A stretch of 64,000 nucleotides of DNA from Schistocephalus solidus (GCA_017591395.1 WEDG01004642.1:1-64000), one strand, 5' to 3'; shown: positions 1 to 10,956, numbered from the stretch's first letter. Numbers and translations are program-made. The notes: generated from the sequence alone by a model not told the origin.

Positions 1-23
1 GCGTGCCTTGACCTTGACCCCAG

Positions 24-414
24 GCATTTCTGAGTCTTGTAGGTCACCAGCCCATAATTATGGTGACTAGTCCTTTAAGTAAATTTTCCTGTCTATATGC
101 ATAGCAGGTAGTCGAAGGAGGTTCAGTTTTAAAGCAAATTCTTTAAAAATTGTAAAATTCTGTGTAAAATAAAGACGCAATCGGAAAAATTTGAAAATGT
201 AAAATTATCATGATTTTTTAAATTAGTTTTAACAGTAGAAAAAAGCTGCTTTTTAAATGATTGATATATAAATCATTACATTAAGAGCCTTGCGTATAGC
301 CAAACAAGAGGTATTTCTGAGTCTTGTAGGTCAATAGCCCCTAACTATGGTGACTAGTCCTCTAAGTAAATTTTTCCTCTCTATGTGCATTGCAGGTAAT
401 CGTAGGAGGTTCAG
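24..414. repeat. Direct repeat pair, period about 287 bp
   Basis: Two copies of a roughly 103-bp segment, at 24-126 and 311-414, share the start 'tttctgagtcttgtaggtca' and the end 'ggaggttcag' with about 85% identity by eye. The 184 bp between them are AT-rich and resemble nothing else in the window. The second copy may be the start of a further unit. This could be the edge of a tandem satellite that continues to the left of the window, or a dispersed repeat present twice. Confidence 0.6.
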
Positions 415-739
415 AAATGGACGTGAAATAACTACTCGTGAGTGAACTGGCCATCGCCATCATCGGAAGCCCACGCAAAGTACGTTTGGATTTGAAGCTC
501 GCCGGGAGGCCGCGGCGTAAAACGCAATCAAAATACACATGCGTGAATGAAGATTCCCGAATTTGGCGTTATCAGGGCCCAAGGGATCGGGGGAAAGCTT
601 ATGAAAGCAAGAATAACCCAGTACATCATGCACGTTGAATTTCAGATAGTTATTTTAGAGTTATCGGAAGGCAGTGAGATCTATATTGTCCAGATACCTA
701 GATATTTGTGCGTATACACTTGTTTTAGTGAAGTCGTAT

Positions 740-1135
740 TCATGCCCTTCTGATGTTTTGGGCAACGGATCCAAACAGCTTCCAAATTCATGGCGGGTTT
801 TGATGTTTTCGCCTCTTTGTTGGTGGACTATGCAGTCAGCAAGGTCGCATCACCGTGATGATCTCATGACGTCTACTTTCCCCTCGTCATTTCGACCCTG
901 TTGTCCACGATGTGTTCCTCGTTTCTCACCTATGTGGTTGTTATAAACAGTAGCTCTGGCTGTTATATTATCTCTCACCAGACAAGGAGCGTTCCGAACC
1001 CTCAGACGCTGTCAGCAACATCACAGTACTATCCAATTGCATCGTACCAATCCCATCAAATCAAGTTTGTAATGATGGGGCCCTCTGGGCCTTAAATATG
1101 CAATTTTTATTTATAAATATGCGACTACACATTTG
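740..1135 (+). mobile_element. LINE family E, 3'-UTR fragment (E1)
   Basis: This segment matches 16,240-16,845 and, in reverse, 5,640-6,200. It contains the shared block around 'gtggactatgcagtc', the 'gagcgttccgaaccctca' block, and the terminal 'gggccttaaatatgcaattt' followed by an AT-rich TTTAT tail. In the longer copies the same sequence follows the RT C-terminus, so it is a 3' UTR and the tail marks the 3' end. E1 is 5'-truncated and has no coding part. Short open frames across it carry no meaning. Confidence 0.7.
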
Positions 1136-1464
1136 GATAAACTAAACGGTAGAATCCACTCTATGGACCTAACAACAAGAGTTTAATGTCTTTTCCTTAG
1201 TTTCTGTACGCGTTCAACACAACTCATTACATTTATAACCTTTTAAGGGTCGTTACACGTGTTTCGGGCCTGAAAGTCTACCAAAGCCAGTTATTTTTCA
1301 ATGCACCCCTATGATTGAATGCTCCAACACCAAGGGCTCAGGTTGAAGCTACACCGATAATTTAGATATTTAACCTCGCACCGATAGAATTATGGCCAAA
1401 ACTACCCAGATGAATGGCTTTATTTCTTATACGTTCTAACTTCCTTAAACTTAATTAGGACCTT

Positions 1465-2010
1465 ATAAATAAATAAATTGCATATATAAGGCACACAGGG
1501 CCCCATCATTACAAACTTTTTTTCATGGTATAAATTAATATAAAGAAGATAATTGCTACAGTATGTGAACAGCCATATGAACAGCAGAAATTCGTAGTAT
1601 GGTAGGCATATATCAGCCAGAAATATTTGCCATTTTTAAAACAATAGTCAACAATCATTGGAATAAACGGTGAACTAGGAAAGAAGCAGTTACAAAACCT
1701 CCTACGTATAAATCGGGGACGGAGTTTGGCTAGCCGCCAATTTCAAAAAAAAACTAGGAGAAAAACAGCTTCTCTAAAAATTAATAGCTAGAGTTGACGG
1801 GATTGGTACGATGCAATGGGATAGTACTGTGATGTTTGTTGACAACGTATGAGGGTTCCGAACTCTCCTTGTCAGGTAAGAGATAATAAAACAGCCAGAG
1901 CTACCAGTGGACGATTATTCCAGATGAAAGCCTATTTTGAGGCAAACAACTGAGGACGGTTAGTTGTGGAGCTAGTGGGGGTGAAATGATCATGGAGGAA
2001 TTATGAGTGA
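1465..2010 (-). mobile_element. LINE family E, 3' fragment (E2)
   Basis: This is the reverse complement of the family E 3' end. It starts with 'aaataaattgcatatataag' (the 3' tail on the minus strand) and runs through the 'gagggttccgaactctcctt' block. It then jumps directly to the C-terminal RT coding stretch that also occurs, reversed, at 15,775-15,860 ('gattattccagatgaaa', 'gtggagcta', 'tgatcatggaggaatta'). About 400-500 bp of 3' UTR are missing compared with 15.7-16.8 kb. It lies tail-to-tail with E1 at a spacing of about 330 bp. Confidence 0.65.
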
Positions 2011-3029
2011 CATATTTTTAATTTTGAAGTTGAAAGGACATTGTTTTCTCACCCAGAAAATAATTTACTTTCTGTTTAATTTCATAGGGAAGGGAGGATG
2101 AAGTGGCGAATGGGATGTCAGGTCCTTCGACACAGCCCTGAAGCAACGTTGCTTCGATTATATTTCTTACGAACAATTCAGAAATCATTTTCGTACATTA
2201 ACATTTTTATAGCATTTTTGGCAAAATAAAATTTTCATGCTTACGCAGCCTTCCATAAGTAACCTTACCACGGTTAGATTTTAAAGAAGAATTTAATGGG
2301 AATCGTTGTTTGAACGTAGACCTAGGATGGGTTCTAGTGAGCGGTTGAAAATTTAGGTACGCATTTTCTGATCCGATTCGATTTTGAAACAGTCGGTCAA
2401 CGTCGGATACGATTCGCATTCGAAATGCTCTCAGGGAGGTTATTAATTTTGCTGAAGTAATCGCTGCTGTCGGAATACTTGCTGAAATAACTGTAGGTGT
2501 CTAAATCGATTCGAGTCATATACATATGAAAAGAATATATGTATATATGTATATGTATATATGAAAAGAATCTAAAATAGAGCATGTATGTATTAATGGC
2601 TCCGTTTGCGTAATTTGTGCACCCAACTAATATTTACAGGCGTGATACGTTAAAAAGTTTGATGCGGTTTTGTAATCAGATCTCTGTAGCATTTTATTGG
2701 AGGCATTAATTGATTTATTTTTAGTGTTAAAAAGGGCAACTCGCGGCTATAATAGACAAAGAAAACCTGGAATTTCTGATTGTAGTAAAGTTAATGCTAT
2801 TATCTCGACATTATTTGTTTAAGTTATTTTTAACGTCAGAGAGGTCTACTTATGGATGTGATAAGAGAGGAAAGGATTAAATATTTATGATAATGGTACG
2901 TTTATGCAATTATTGTGTTTATACGATATGAAATTCTTTTTCGAACCTGACGTTGATTCGGTAATTGGTGTCGACAGATCTCTAAAGGTGTATTGGAGGC
3001 ATGCTAATATTTGTTGCCAAAATAATTTT
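2011..3029. other. No gene seen; AT-rich with a TATATG run
   Basis: This AT-rich stretch has no recognisable coding sequence on either strand. It holds a short TATATG/TATA microsatellite at about 2,521-2,563, flanked on both sides by 'gaaaagaat'. I see no family resemblance to the other repeats. Confidence 0.5.
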
Positions 3030-3178
3030 TGCGTCGCGCGTCATTTGAATTCGGTTTGAAAGTCGCTCGTCTCCTAGCGTTTTGATATTTCAATCATTAA
3101 TCGGTACCCGAAGTTACGCCTCGATGAAATAAGCTGAAATCTGACCTGTGGAATACCTTCCACTTTAAGATAAGTCGA
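3030..3178 (+). repeat. Dispersed repeat R3, copy 1
   Basis: About 140 bp are shared with 4,070-4,228, including 'cgctcgtctc', 'gaagttacgcctcga' and 'ctgaaatctgac'. This copy sits just 5' of a SINE. Copy 2 sits just 5' of an ORF1-like remnant, so R3 may be untranslated sequence of LINE family D. Confidence 0.55.
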
Positions 3179-3180
3179 AA

Positions 3181-3530
3181 ATTTTAACAAGTGGGTCAAA
3201 CGAATTATTCAAATCTGCCAACATCCTCTTCTAATTAATTGTATGTGGAAGTCATCTGATGGTTTCTAGATTGATTGATTAGAAAACCCTGCTTGGATAT
3301 TCAACTTACTGTGTCAGAATTGGCGGATTCCATACGTTGCAGAAGGCCAGGTGGGTAACTTGACCCCAGTGCGATTAAGGCATGGCTCCCAGTGGGGCCT
3401 TATAGCTCAGTTGGCTAGAGTGTTGGCTGTACTAAAGCCTTCCCCTTGCTGGCGTAGGTTCGAATCCAACAGAGGGTACCGAGGTTTTTACAAGTGGGTC
3501 AAACGAATTAGTCAAAATTTCCTTAAATCC
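3181..3530 (+). mobile_element. tRNA-derived SINE (S1), dimeric form
   Basis: The tRNA-like core is at 3,396-3,478. It has an acceptor-like GGCCTTA, a box A-like 'tagctcagttgg' and a box B 'ggttcgaatcc' with a T-arm. The core is followed by the tail 'acaagtgggtcaaacgaatt'. The same tail also precedes the core at about 3,190-3,225, separated by about 190 bp of non-tRNA spacer, so the unit reads tail-spacer-tRNA-tail. The minus-strand copy at 57.4-57.8 kb has the same order. In the consensus of the copies, GGCCTCG pairs with CGAGGCC. The anticodon arm does not fold cleanly and the acceptor is damaged here, so this is a SINE and not a working tRNA gene. Confidence 0.75.
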
Positions 3531-3589
3531 TGTACTTATAATAAATTTATTGATGCAACACCTCTTGGGCCTCATTTATCGCCTTAGAA

Positions 3590-4070
3590 CACTGGAAAAA
3601 CGATTGCAAACTCATTCTTTCTGTTGCCATTAATATACACATTACTCTCACAGCGGATTTCAAAAAGCTTAATGAATGGAGCAACTAATGGCAAATGCCA
3701 TTCTCCCCGACCGAATGCAACCTAATGATCTTTAGTCCACAAAAACTGCCACCGATTATTTTTTATGATTACAGAATAAAAGAATCACTATCCATGAAAT
3801 ACTTAGGACTGAGCTACACAAATACTCCAGACATATTCCCTCACGTTGTACGAATATCACCAAAAGCCACTAGCCTATGCATATGGATATGTAAAAATTT
3901 CACCTCAAATAATCTAAAGACATATCTTTATAAAATGTACGCATTACCTCTCCCGTATTACTGCTCAATCATCTTTGGTATAATAAACCCAGATGGCCGA
4001 AAGAAATAAGAAGCCATTCAAAGATGCTTTAGCAGCTCTTTTTCCAAATGTGATGACACACAAGGTTCAT
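3590..4070 (+). pseudogene. LINE family D, RT C-terminal fragment (D1)
   Basis: An open stretch at about 3,695-4,009 encodes the post-RT region of family D, including 'IKESLSMKYLGLSYTNT' and 'ICKNFTSNNLKTYLYKMY'. The same region follows the RT at 12,017-12,230 ('IKESLSIKDLGLSFKNT', 'ICKNFTSSTLKTHF'). The short upstream part (3,600-3,690) matches 11,920-11,970. No catalytic domain is present, so this is a 5'-truncated dead copy. Homology with D2 continues past the coding end to about 4,070. Confidence 0.7.
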
Positions 4071-4228
4071 AAAAAAAGTTTCGCGCATCGCTGGACATCG
4101 GTCGGAAATTCGCTCGTCTCGTAGTGGTTTTTATATTGATAATTAATCGGTGCCTGAAGTTACGCCTCGACGAATTTAACTGAAATCTGACATGTGGGAA
4201 ACGTTCCGCTCTAAGGTGAATCAGAAGT
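4070..4228 (+). repeat. Dispersed repeat R3, copy 2
   Basis: This is the second copy of the repeat at 3,030-3,178, in the same orientation. It lies between the 3' end of the D1 fragment and the start of the ORF1-like remnant, which fits a LINE untranslated region. Confidence 0.55.
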
Positions 4229-4348
4229 TGAATACTATTTGAAGTTTTTGAACACGCTTATGAAAACCATATTGCTATATAAGTTTTTTAGTTTCGTTGT
4301 AACTTAAGAATCCAAAGCCTCACACAATTTCATCAAATTAAAGCCCAA

Positions 4349-5240
4349 ACAATGATAGATACCAAAGTAACTATCGATCAAATTGACCTTTATGCCATCT
4401 CACATGTAGAGTAATTTATAGAGAAACACGAATCTCTATTTACGATCCTCGATTCTCTGTTAAATGGAAACTCATTTACAAATAAACTCACCAGATTTCT
4501 ACAAATATAGTCTATCGTACATTTGGTTTCCTCCGAAGTTGCCGATAGATCAAAACGTAGAATTAATATAATAATCTGCAATTTCCCACAAGCTAAAAAC
4601 CCAACGTCAACCATACATCGAACTATACACTCCTGTGGCCTTAACATCCAAATAGCTTCCATAAAATGTCTGAACTCAAAAAGCCACAATAGACCAGTAT
4701 TAGTAACATTCTTTACCCAAACCGAGGTTAGAATTGTATTAAATATTCCTGCATTAAAAAAAGTTTCTTAACCCTTAAATCCTTCCCCGGTCCAGACTTA
4801 ACACCAATGCAGGTAAGACAACTCTGGAATAAAAACATAGAACAGAAAAGAATAATAAACACAGCCTTCTTTTAGTCGAGCATGCAACGTATTCTTCTAC
4901 CTCTGACACCCACGACAAACAACGCACAATTGCAAAAGCAGTTAGAAAGGGGAGGTCATAAACAGCCAAAACTGAAAGTCCAATACACTTACAGCAGGAA
5001 ATGAGACGCTGGACTCAGTCAAAATAACCTTCTAGATAATAGTACAATGACTATAGGGACACCAATAATGACACAGCAACACTGCGAAACGAGCAAAAAA
5101 TAACCCATAAAGATCACCACCCGAACTATGAAAACTCCAACACATCCGTGTCAAGTCCTAAAGACTCAGAAGGACGCGAATGTAGTTATCCTATCCCAAA
5201 TGCATTATTAAGCACACCGTCTCAACCAAAAGCCCTATTT
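4349..5240 (+). pseudogene. LINE ORF1-like remnant (probably family D)
   Basis: From an ATG at 4,349 the frame reads 'MIDTKVTIDQIDLYAISH', is broken by two stops, and continues as 'SSEVADRSKRRINIII' to about 4,771. A frame change then gives 'FPGPDLTPMQVRQLWNKN'. This order (a hydrophobic heptad-like N-terminus, a basic 'R-KRR-NIII-NFP' strand, a 'RPVLVTF' strand, then 'DLTP-Q') is the pattern I know from ORF1 RNA-binding proteins of CR1/Jockey-type LINEs. Assignment to family D rests on position (next to D1) and similar AT-rich composition. It is not functional. Confidence is moderate because no other ORF1 copy is present for comparison. Confidence 0.5.
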
Positions 5241-5639
5241 ATAAAGACCAATTAATTAGGTTTTCCCCAAAAAACGTGCGCCCTTCGATATCGGTTTTAA
5301 ATTTTTGACCTCCGAGGAATTTACCCCTTTCAAGATTTCAGTCTACTGGTCACTCTTGCGGTCCTTATTTATTAAGCTTTGGATTCTATTTGACATACTC
5401 TTCATTCTCATAAGACTACTACAGGACAACAGCTGAAAGGTCCGATATCCTCCTCTTGTGCACTTCTCACCAGCAACTCCATGAGATCTTCCAGTCTACA
5501 GAGGGCTGAGTCATTTCGATATTTTTAACATCCTTTATCCTTTTTGCCATCTATCATAGAAGTCAAAAAATACCCTTCGGGAATTGTGCAAAATACATGG
5601 TACCGCCGACGTTCGAACCAGGGCACCAGTGTGTGGGAA
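5241..5639. other. Unassigned segment
   Basis: I see no coding signal. A box B-like 'gttcgaaccagggcacc' occurs near 5,613, but no matching box A or acceptor stem is visible. Confidence 0.4.
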
Positions 5640-6515
5640 ACGACGGCGATAATTATGATAATAAATTGTATATTTAAGACCAAGATGGCCCCATCATTAC
5701 AAAATTAGTATCGCTGCATAAATATTAACAGCAGAAATGAACAATATGGTAGGCATGTCCGATTCAGAACGATTTGCCATTTTTAAAACAATAATCAACA
5801 ATCTTTGACATATACGGTGAACTAAAAAAGAAGCAGTTAAAAAAACTCCTACGATTAAATCGGAGACGGAGTTCAACGAGCCGCCAATTTAAAAAAATAT
5901 TAGAAAAAACTGCTTCATTAAAAAAATTAATAGCTAGATGCAATGGGATAGTACTGTGATGTTGCTGACAACGCTTGAGGGTTCGGAACGCTCCTTGTCA
6001 TGTGAGAGATAATATAGCAGTCAGAGCTACTGTTTGTAACCACCAGTGGAGGTGAGAGAGGAGAAACTCATCGTGGGTACCAGGGTCAAATCGAGGAGGG
6101 GAAAGTAGAGGTCATGAGATCATCATCGAGATGCGACCTTGCCGACTTCATAGTCCACCAATCAAAGAGGCGAAACCATCAGATCCCGCCTTGATCATCA
6201 ACTGAACCTGGAGATCATCGTCGGGGTTGCAAAATCGGAGGAAAGTATCAAGGTTGACTAGAGTTGGGATGCTAGTTTAAAAGGGGGGACGAAAAATTGA
6301 ATGCAAAGGTTGACTCTGCAGAGGATGGTGGAAATATAATTAGAGACCAATATAATATCAATGGAGCTGCCTCAAATACCAGAAGGACCCTTTTCGAAAT
6401 CTAAAATTTGCGAGTTTTGGGAAGGAAACAGACAAAAGGACTTTATATCTTCCGAAGTTAAATGTTTGCGTAATTTTGTTTTGAAAATAGCTAATCTATA
6501 CGACAACCTAATTTG
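5640..6515 (-). mobile_element. LINE family E, 3' end with RT C-terminus (E3)
   Basis: This is a reverse-oriented family E copy. Its 3' tail is at about 5,650, its 3' UTR matches 15,860-16,840, and the minus-strand coding end at about 6,372-6,515 reads 'LAIFKTKLRKHLTSEDIK'. It is 5'-truncated exactly where family A copy A1 begins on the other strand, giving a head-to-head junction of two truncated LINEs. It is non-functional. Confidence 0.7.
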
Positions 6516-6568
6516 ATCCCACAACCTTTTTTTCAGAACAGGCCGGGAGCACCCGCCCCCTTTGTTCA

Positions 6569-7381
6569 GTGGCCCGTCAACCACTTAATGAATTAGCCAC
6601 CCTCCCTAAAAAACAACCACCTTGCCCGCTTAAACTGTTCATTCTAAATGCCAGATCCTTACTCAATAAAATGCCCCTGATTCAAACTCTAGTCTTTGTT
6701 CACTGTCCAGATATCGTTATAGTAACTGAAACATGGGCAACACCTTCCGTAGCCGACCCCGAACTCTCTCTTGTAGGTTATACTTGTACTCGAAATGATC
6801 GCCATGACAGTCGTGGTGGAGGAAGTTGTATCTATATTAAGCAAGCGCTGGCATTTCGGACCTTAGACCAACCAAAATTAACTGCGGTTGACGAGAGCTG
6901 CTGGCTTAAAATTTCCTTAAAAAATAGGAATTCTTTACTCATTGGCTGTGTCTATCGCCCGCCCAATTCCAGCGAGGATTTCGAGCTTTGTCTCTCACAA
7001 GCATTCCATGCCGCAGTTGACTTAAACTTAAGGTATTGCTTAATTGCAGGTGATTTCAACCTTACTGACATTCACTGGTTTCCGGTCCCCTCCGGCCCTA
7101 TAAAGTTCGAGGACTTACTCGAGGCCGTAGATATTGGCATGTGGACCCAGGTTGTTGACTTCCCTACCCGAGGTTCAAGCATACTTGATCTAATCTTCTG
7201 CAGAGGTTGCCTGCCTTTGACAGTGTCATCATTAGGCCGACTTGGGAGCTCAGACCATGATATCGTTGTTTCTACACCACAACTCGAAACCGATGAAACG
7301 CTTTCCAAAAAATATAGCTCTTTCTTTGATTTTCGATTAGCCACTTTCGACATAATTATTGATGCATATAAAATCCCATGA
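6569..7381 (+). pseudogene. LINE A1 endonuclease domain (EEP/APE type)
   Basis: In an intact element this domain nicks target DNA to prime reverse transcription. All expected catalytic motifs are visible: 'LNARSLLNK' near residue 25, 'VTETWA' near 50, 'AGDFNLTDIHW' near 165 and 'GSSDHDIV' near 230. A conserved 'PTRGSSILDLIFCR' lies just before the last motif. The open frame begins inside the element, without a convincing initiator, because the copy is 5'-truncated. It runs out of frame at about 7,370, so the downstream RT is uncoupled. The same protein is encoded by A2 with substitutions at two active-site motifs. Confidence 0.8.
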
Positions 7382-7399
7382 CTGGTATAATTTCTTTAT

Positions 7400-9400
7400 G
7401 TGTAAGGATGTGAACACTTGTACCGGTATGATTTACGAAGTTTTGGATCCACGTATTCCTCGTTTTATTCCCCGTAAGAAATTAATTAATGTCACGGATG
7501 AAGTTTATCTCCCTTTATCTTTTCGCCGTAGGTTGCGTAAACTCTCTCGTCGATTCCATTTGGCCAAACGAAATTTCCGTTCTGCCCTTGATTCACCGTA
7601 TTTTTGAGCAGGCTAAGCGAAAAAAACGGCTAGCCGAAGAAGTCATATATGTCGAAAACCGTTCGTTAAATGTCGCGAAACTTTTTTCACGCGCAATCAG
7701 AACCCATAGTAAAACATGGCATCCCGTACTACTGGACTCCGTTGGCAATCCTGTAGTCGATGACAAATTGACGGCTGATAGTTTTAACGTTTTCTTGTCC
7801 AGAACATTTATTGAAAATTCGAACACTCCCCCTCCGCTCATCCAGGTTTGAACCAGTGCCGTCCTCGAGAACATAACTGTTACCCTCTGGGACGTAACCG
7901 TAGCCATTCGACGTTTTCGTCAATCTTATAGTCCTGGACCAGATGGCGTACCGATCAGTATTATAAAGGCGGATGCTAATGATATTTTCCCGTCACTTCT
8001 ATGTCAGATATTTAATCTAGCTCTGGAAAGTGAAACCTTTCCCAGTGCATTGAAGGAATCGCACATTCTACCTATCCCCAAACACGGCCAATCTACGTCA
8101 TTTGACGATTTTCGGCCAATCAACACACTGTCCGCAGCTTCGAAAATCCTGGAGACCTTGATCAAAGATAAGATGATGTATCATTGAACTGAGAATAACC
8201 TATAGAAAGCAGCCTAGCATGGGTTCCTCAAAACAAGGTTTTGTGACAACTGTCAGCTCTCTTTCTTTGATCAATTTCTACAATCTAGGGATAATGGCTT
8301 TGCAGTTTACAAAGTCTATTTCAATTTCACCAAGGCCTTCGATCGGCTTGACCACGCCCTTCTTCTCCTGAAACTTTCCTCTTTCGGTATATGCGTTAAA
8401 ATTCTGCGCTTGATATCTTCTTACCTGAGCTCTCGTTCACAACATGTTAAGATCTCCAATGCTATCTCAAACTCGGCGCGTGTGAGGAGTGGAGTTATTC
8501 AGGGAAGTTTGCTAGGCCCGCTTTTATTTTGTCTTTTTGTCAATGATGTACCAGCTTTATTTCGGAATAGTAGGCCCTTTATGTATGCTTACGATTTAAA
8601 AGTTGCCTATCGATACAAGCCGGCAGATAGCAACACCATGCTTGATCTATTAAAAACTGATCTCGGGGCCTTTGCCCAGTGGTGCTGCACATGGCACCTT
8701 TCCCTTTCTTGGCACAAATGTTCCGTACTGGTTGTCGGCGACGACCATTAGCCTCATCTAAGCATAGATGGTCACGATCTAAATGAACCTGGCGTTTTTA
8801 AGGACCTGGGCATATCATATTCCAACGGTCTCAAGCTTTCAGAGCATTGCGCCCTGATTGTCTCCAAAGCACGCAGAACTGCCGGGTTTATCCTCCGAAA
8901 TTTTAAAACTTTTGATATTAGACTCCGCCTTTATAAAATGTACGTTAGACCTGGCCAAGAATACTGCTCGTTTCCATTTAACCTTCTGCGCGCTAGTGAA
9001 CGGAAGAAAATAGAATCGGTCCAGCACTTCTTCACAAAAAGAATTTTATCGTTGGAGCACCGTAATCTGTCGTAGCTAAGAACGCTGTGGGCTTGTAAAC
9101 ATTGATCCCTGATGGTTTCGCCGAGTGCGGAAGGGACTATTTTTACTGTTGAAGCTTTTGAATAGTCATAAATTTAATCCCCTTACGACTGTGAGGCAGC
9201 TTGACTACCCTAGGCGCAGCAGTCATCGCAATGTCTTTTTATTTCTTCCATTAGCTCGCACAGTTAAGTATCGTCGGTTATTTTCGGTAAACGCCATAGC
9301 CATGTGGAATAAACTTCCTCATAATATAAAAATTCAGCGAAGTTATTCTTGGTTTAAGATAACTATTACTAGTTTTTTTGCATTCAGAACAGTTTCCATG
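7400..9400 (+). pseudogene. LINE A1 linker, reverse transcriptase and C-terminus
   Basis: RT signatures appear in order. 'SPGPDGVPISII' (about 7,930) opens the fingers. Then come 'DFRPINTLSAASKILE' (8,107), 'HGFLKTRFCDN' (8,219), motif A 'NFTKAFDRLDHALLL' (8,323), 'VRSGVIQGSLLGPLLF' (8,485) and motif C near 8,590. Motif C reads YAYD instead of the expected YADD, so one catalytic aspartate is lost. In-frame stops occur between domains (8,187; 8,203; 8,751) and after 9,070. The C-terminal 'RTAGFILRNFKT' and 'LARTVKYRRLFSVNAIAMWN' are shared with A3. This is a dead copy. Confidence 0.8.
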
Positions 9401-9661
9401 AATTCTGGGCGCCGACACGGTAGAATCTGTTTTCCTGTTCGACGGAGTGCGCGGCATCTGAACCCGATCCCAGTTGTTACCTTGAGGGAAACGGCACCGT
9501 CTCTGCAGCCTGCACCCGTTGACTCCTTTGGCAGACAGTGAGCAACCGTACACGGATGCACTCTTGCCTGGGGCAGAATCCCAGTTCCTAGCAAAGACAG
9601 AGAGACTGCATAGAGACTGCAATTGTGTTAGCCCTTCCCTGATCTGAACTGCTTTCATTCT

Positions 9662-9753
9662 TACAGGTGGCAGTTTTTTCTCCTGAATAACATAAAGATA
9701 GGAAAAACACTTATAATGATATATATTCAGGAGTTTTTTTCACTGCCAACCTT
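9662..9753 (+). promoter_or_regulatory. Family A 3'-UTR hairpin (likely RT recognition element)
   Basis: The inner stem CTCCTGAATA (9,680-9,689) pairs with TATTCAGGAG (9,724-9,733). A poly-T internal loop follows on each side. The outer stem AGGT-GGCAGT (from 9,665) pairs with ACTGCC-A-ACCT (9,742-9,752) with one bulged base. The same architecture, with changed stem bases, is in the copies at 14,452-14,517 and 17,082-17,169. It lies about 50 bp before the 3' terminus, the usual place for the structure that a LINE RT binds. Function is inferred. Confidence 0.55.
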
Positions 9754-10654
9754 AACCCACTGAATATTTCATCTGATAATGCCTGTTAACCGGCATTAAA
9801 TACAAATATTGTTATAACAGTGAATATAAGATAATTACAGATGATTTAAACCACTCATAAATTAATTGGATCAAGAACTCAGCCCCAACCAAACATGATG
9901 AACTGTCATCTTTCATTAGATTTCACAACTGGACTCAAATAGCCGATAAACCCACCCGAGGAAACATCATACTTGACATTATTCTCACCAGTGATATTTG
10001 GCCTATGACAGCATAACGTTTCATAATGATCAAAAAAGAATAATATCAATGCTACTTCTAAACATAAAACCAGCACATGGTTCTAACATCAGTCAAATAA
10101 ATCCTCAAAAACGTGACCCGGACTCAAGGGACAGCTCTATTAGATCATTAGAGTGCAGTCCATAACTTCTAACAATAGAAGCAATTAACCTTCGATAGGC
10201 TACGCTTAACAGTATAAGAATTACCCTAGTAGAATAAAGTTTCCCTCGTAAAAAGCCGAAAATACCGAATTTTCTCTCAAACGACTTTAAAAAATCTATA
10301 AAAAAGTACACGACTCCCGCGTTATTTACTTATCAACACTGTGACGAAATAAAGGAATCCCGGGCCTAGCTACTGAAATGGAAACAAAAAGCTGATAACT
10401 GCAGAACACCGTGCGCTTTATTCCCCAACAGTCCAGGTTTTCAAAAGAAAATAAAAAAATACCAAAAATCAGGGCCTGAATTTATGCTCACAGACAAGGG
10501 ACAAATAATAACAAATGACAACCAAATAGTGAATCTATTCAACAAGTACTTCTCCACAAACTATACCGTAGAAAATGAACTCATCCCAAAATCAACCGAA
10601 CTAAACATCTTTAACCTTAGTGAGATTTATTTTAGTGCAGAGACAGTAAAAAGA

Positions 10655-10956
10655 GCTATCTGACAACTACCCAAGTCTCCATCTTATGGGACCGATAAAA
10701 TCCCTCCATGTATAATTAACCTTATGATACATGCCCAATAATCTTCGCTAAACTATTCACGTTACTCAAGCAAATGCAATTTTCCAGACATATGGAAATA
10801 TTCTTGCTATCTAACAACTACCCAAGTCTCCATCTTATGGGACCGATAAAATCCCTCCACGTATAATTAACCATATGGTATATGCCCCAATTATCCTCGG
10901 TAAACTATTCACGTTACTCAAGCAAATGCAATTTTTCCAGGCATATGGAAATATTC
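10655..10956 (+). repeat. 151-bp tandem duplication in D2
   Basis: Segments 10,655-10,805 and 10,806-10,956 both begin 'gctatct' and both run through 'ccaagtctccatcttatggg' to 'catatggaaatattc'. They differ by a handful of substitutions and one-base indels. The duplicated part is the start of the RT fingers, so the duplication alone would inactivate the copy. Confidence 0.85.

Larger units (their letters stand above)
6516..9840 (+). mobile_element. LINE family A, copy A1 (APE endonuclease + RT)
   Basis: This is a nearly full-length but decayed non-LTR retrotransposon. The order is endonuclease (6,569-7,381), linker, RT (7,900-8,750), C-terminal region ending in 'MWNKLPHNIKIQ' (9,301-9,336) and a 3' UTR with a hairpin (9,662-9,753). 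The end is 'gcctgttaaccggcattaaat'. Frame breaks occur near 7,370 and 7,480-7,610, with stops at about 8,187, 8,203 and 8,751. Homology to A2 begins at about 6,516 at 'gatccca', and A2 extends further 5', so A1 is 5'-truncated. Its architecture is of the CR1/Jockey type; I cannot name the clade exactly. Confidence 0.85.

Noticed and set aside
3396..3478. Functional tRNA gene
   Set aside because: Box A and box B are good, but the acceptor stem is mismatched, the anticodon arm does not fold, and the same core recurs with a shared tail at distant sites. It is a SINE.
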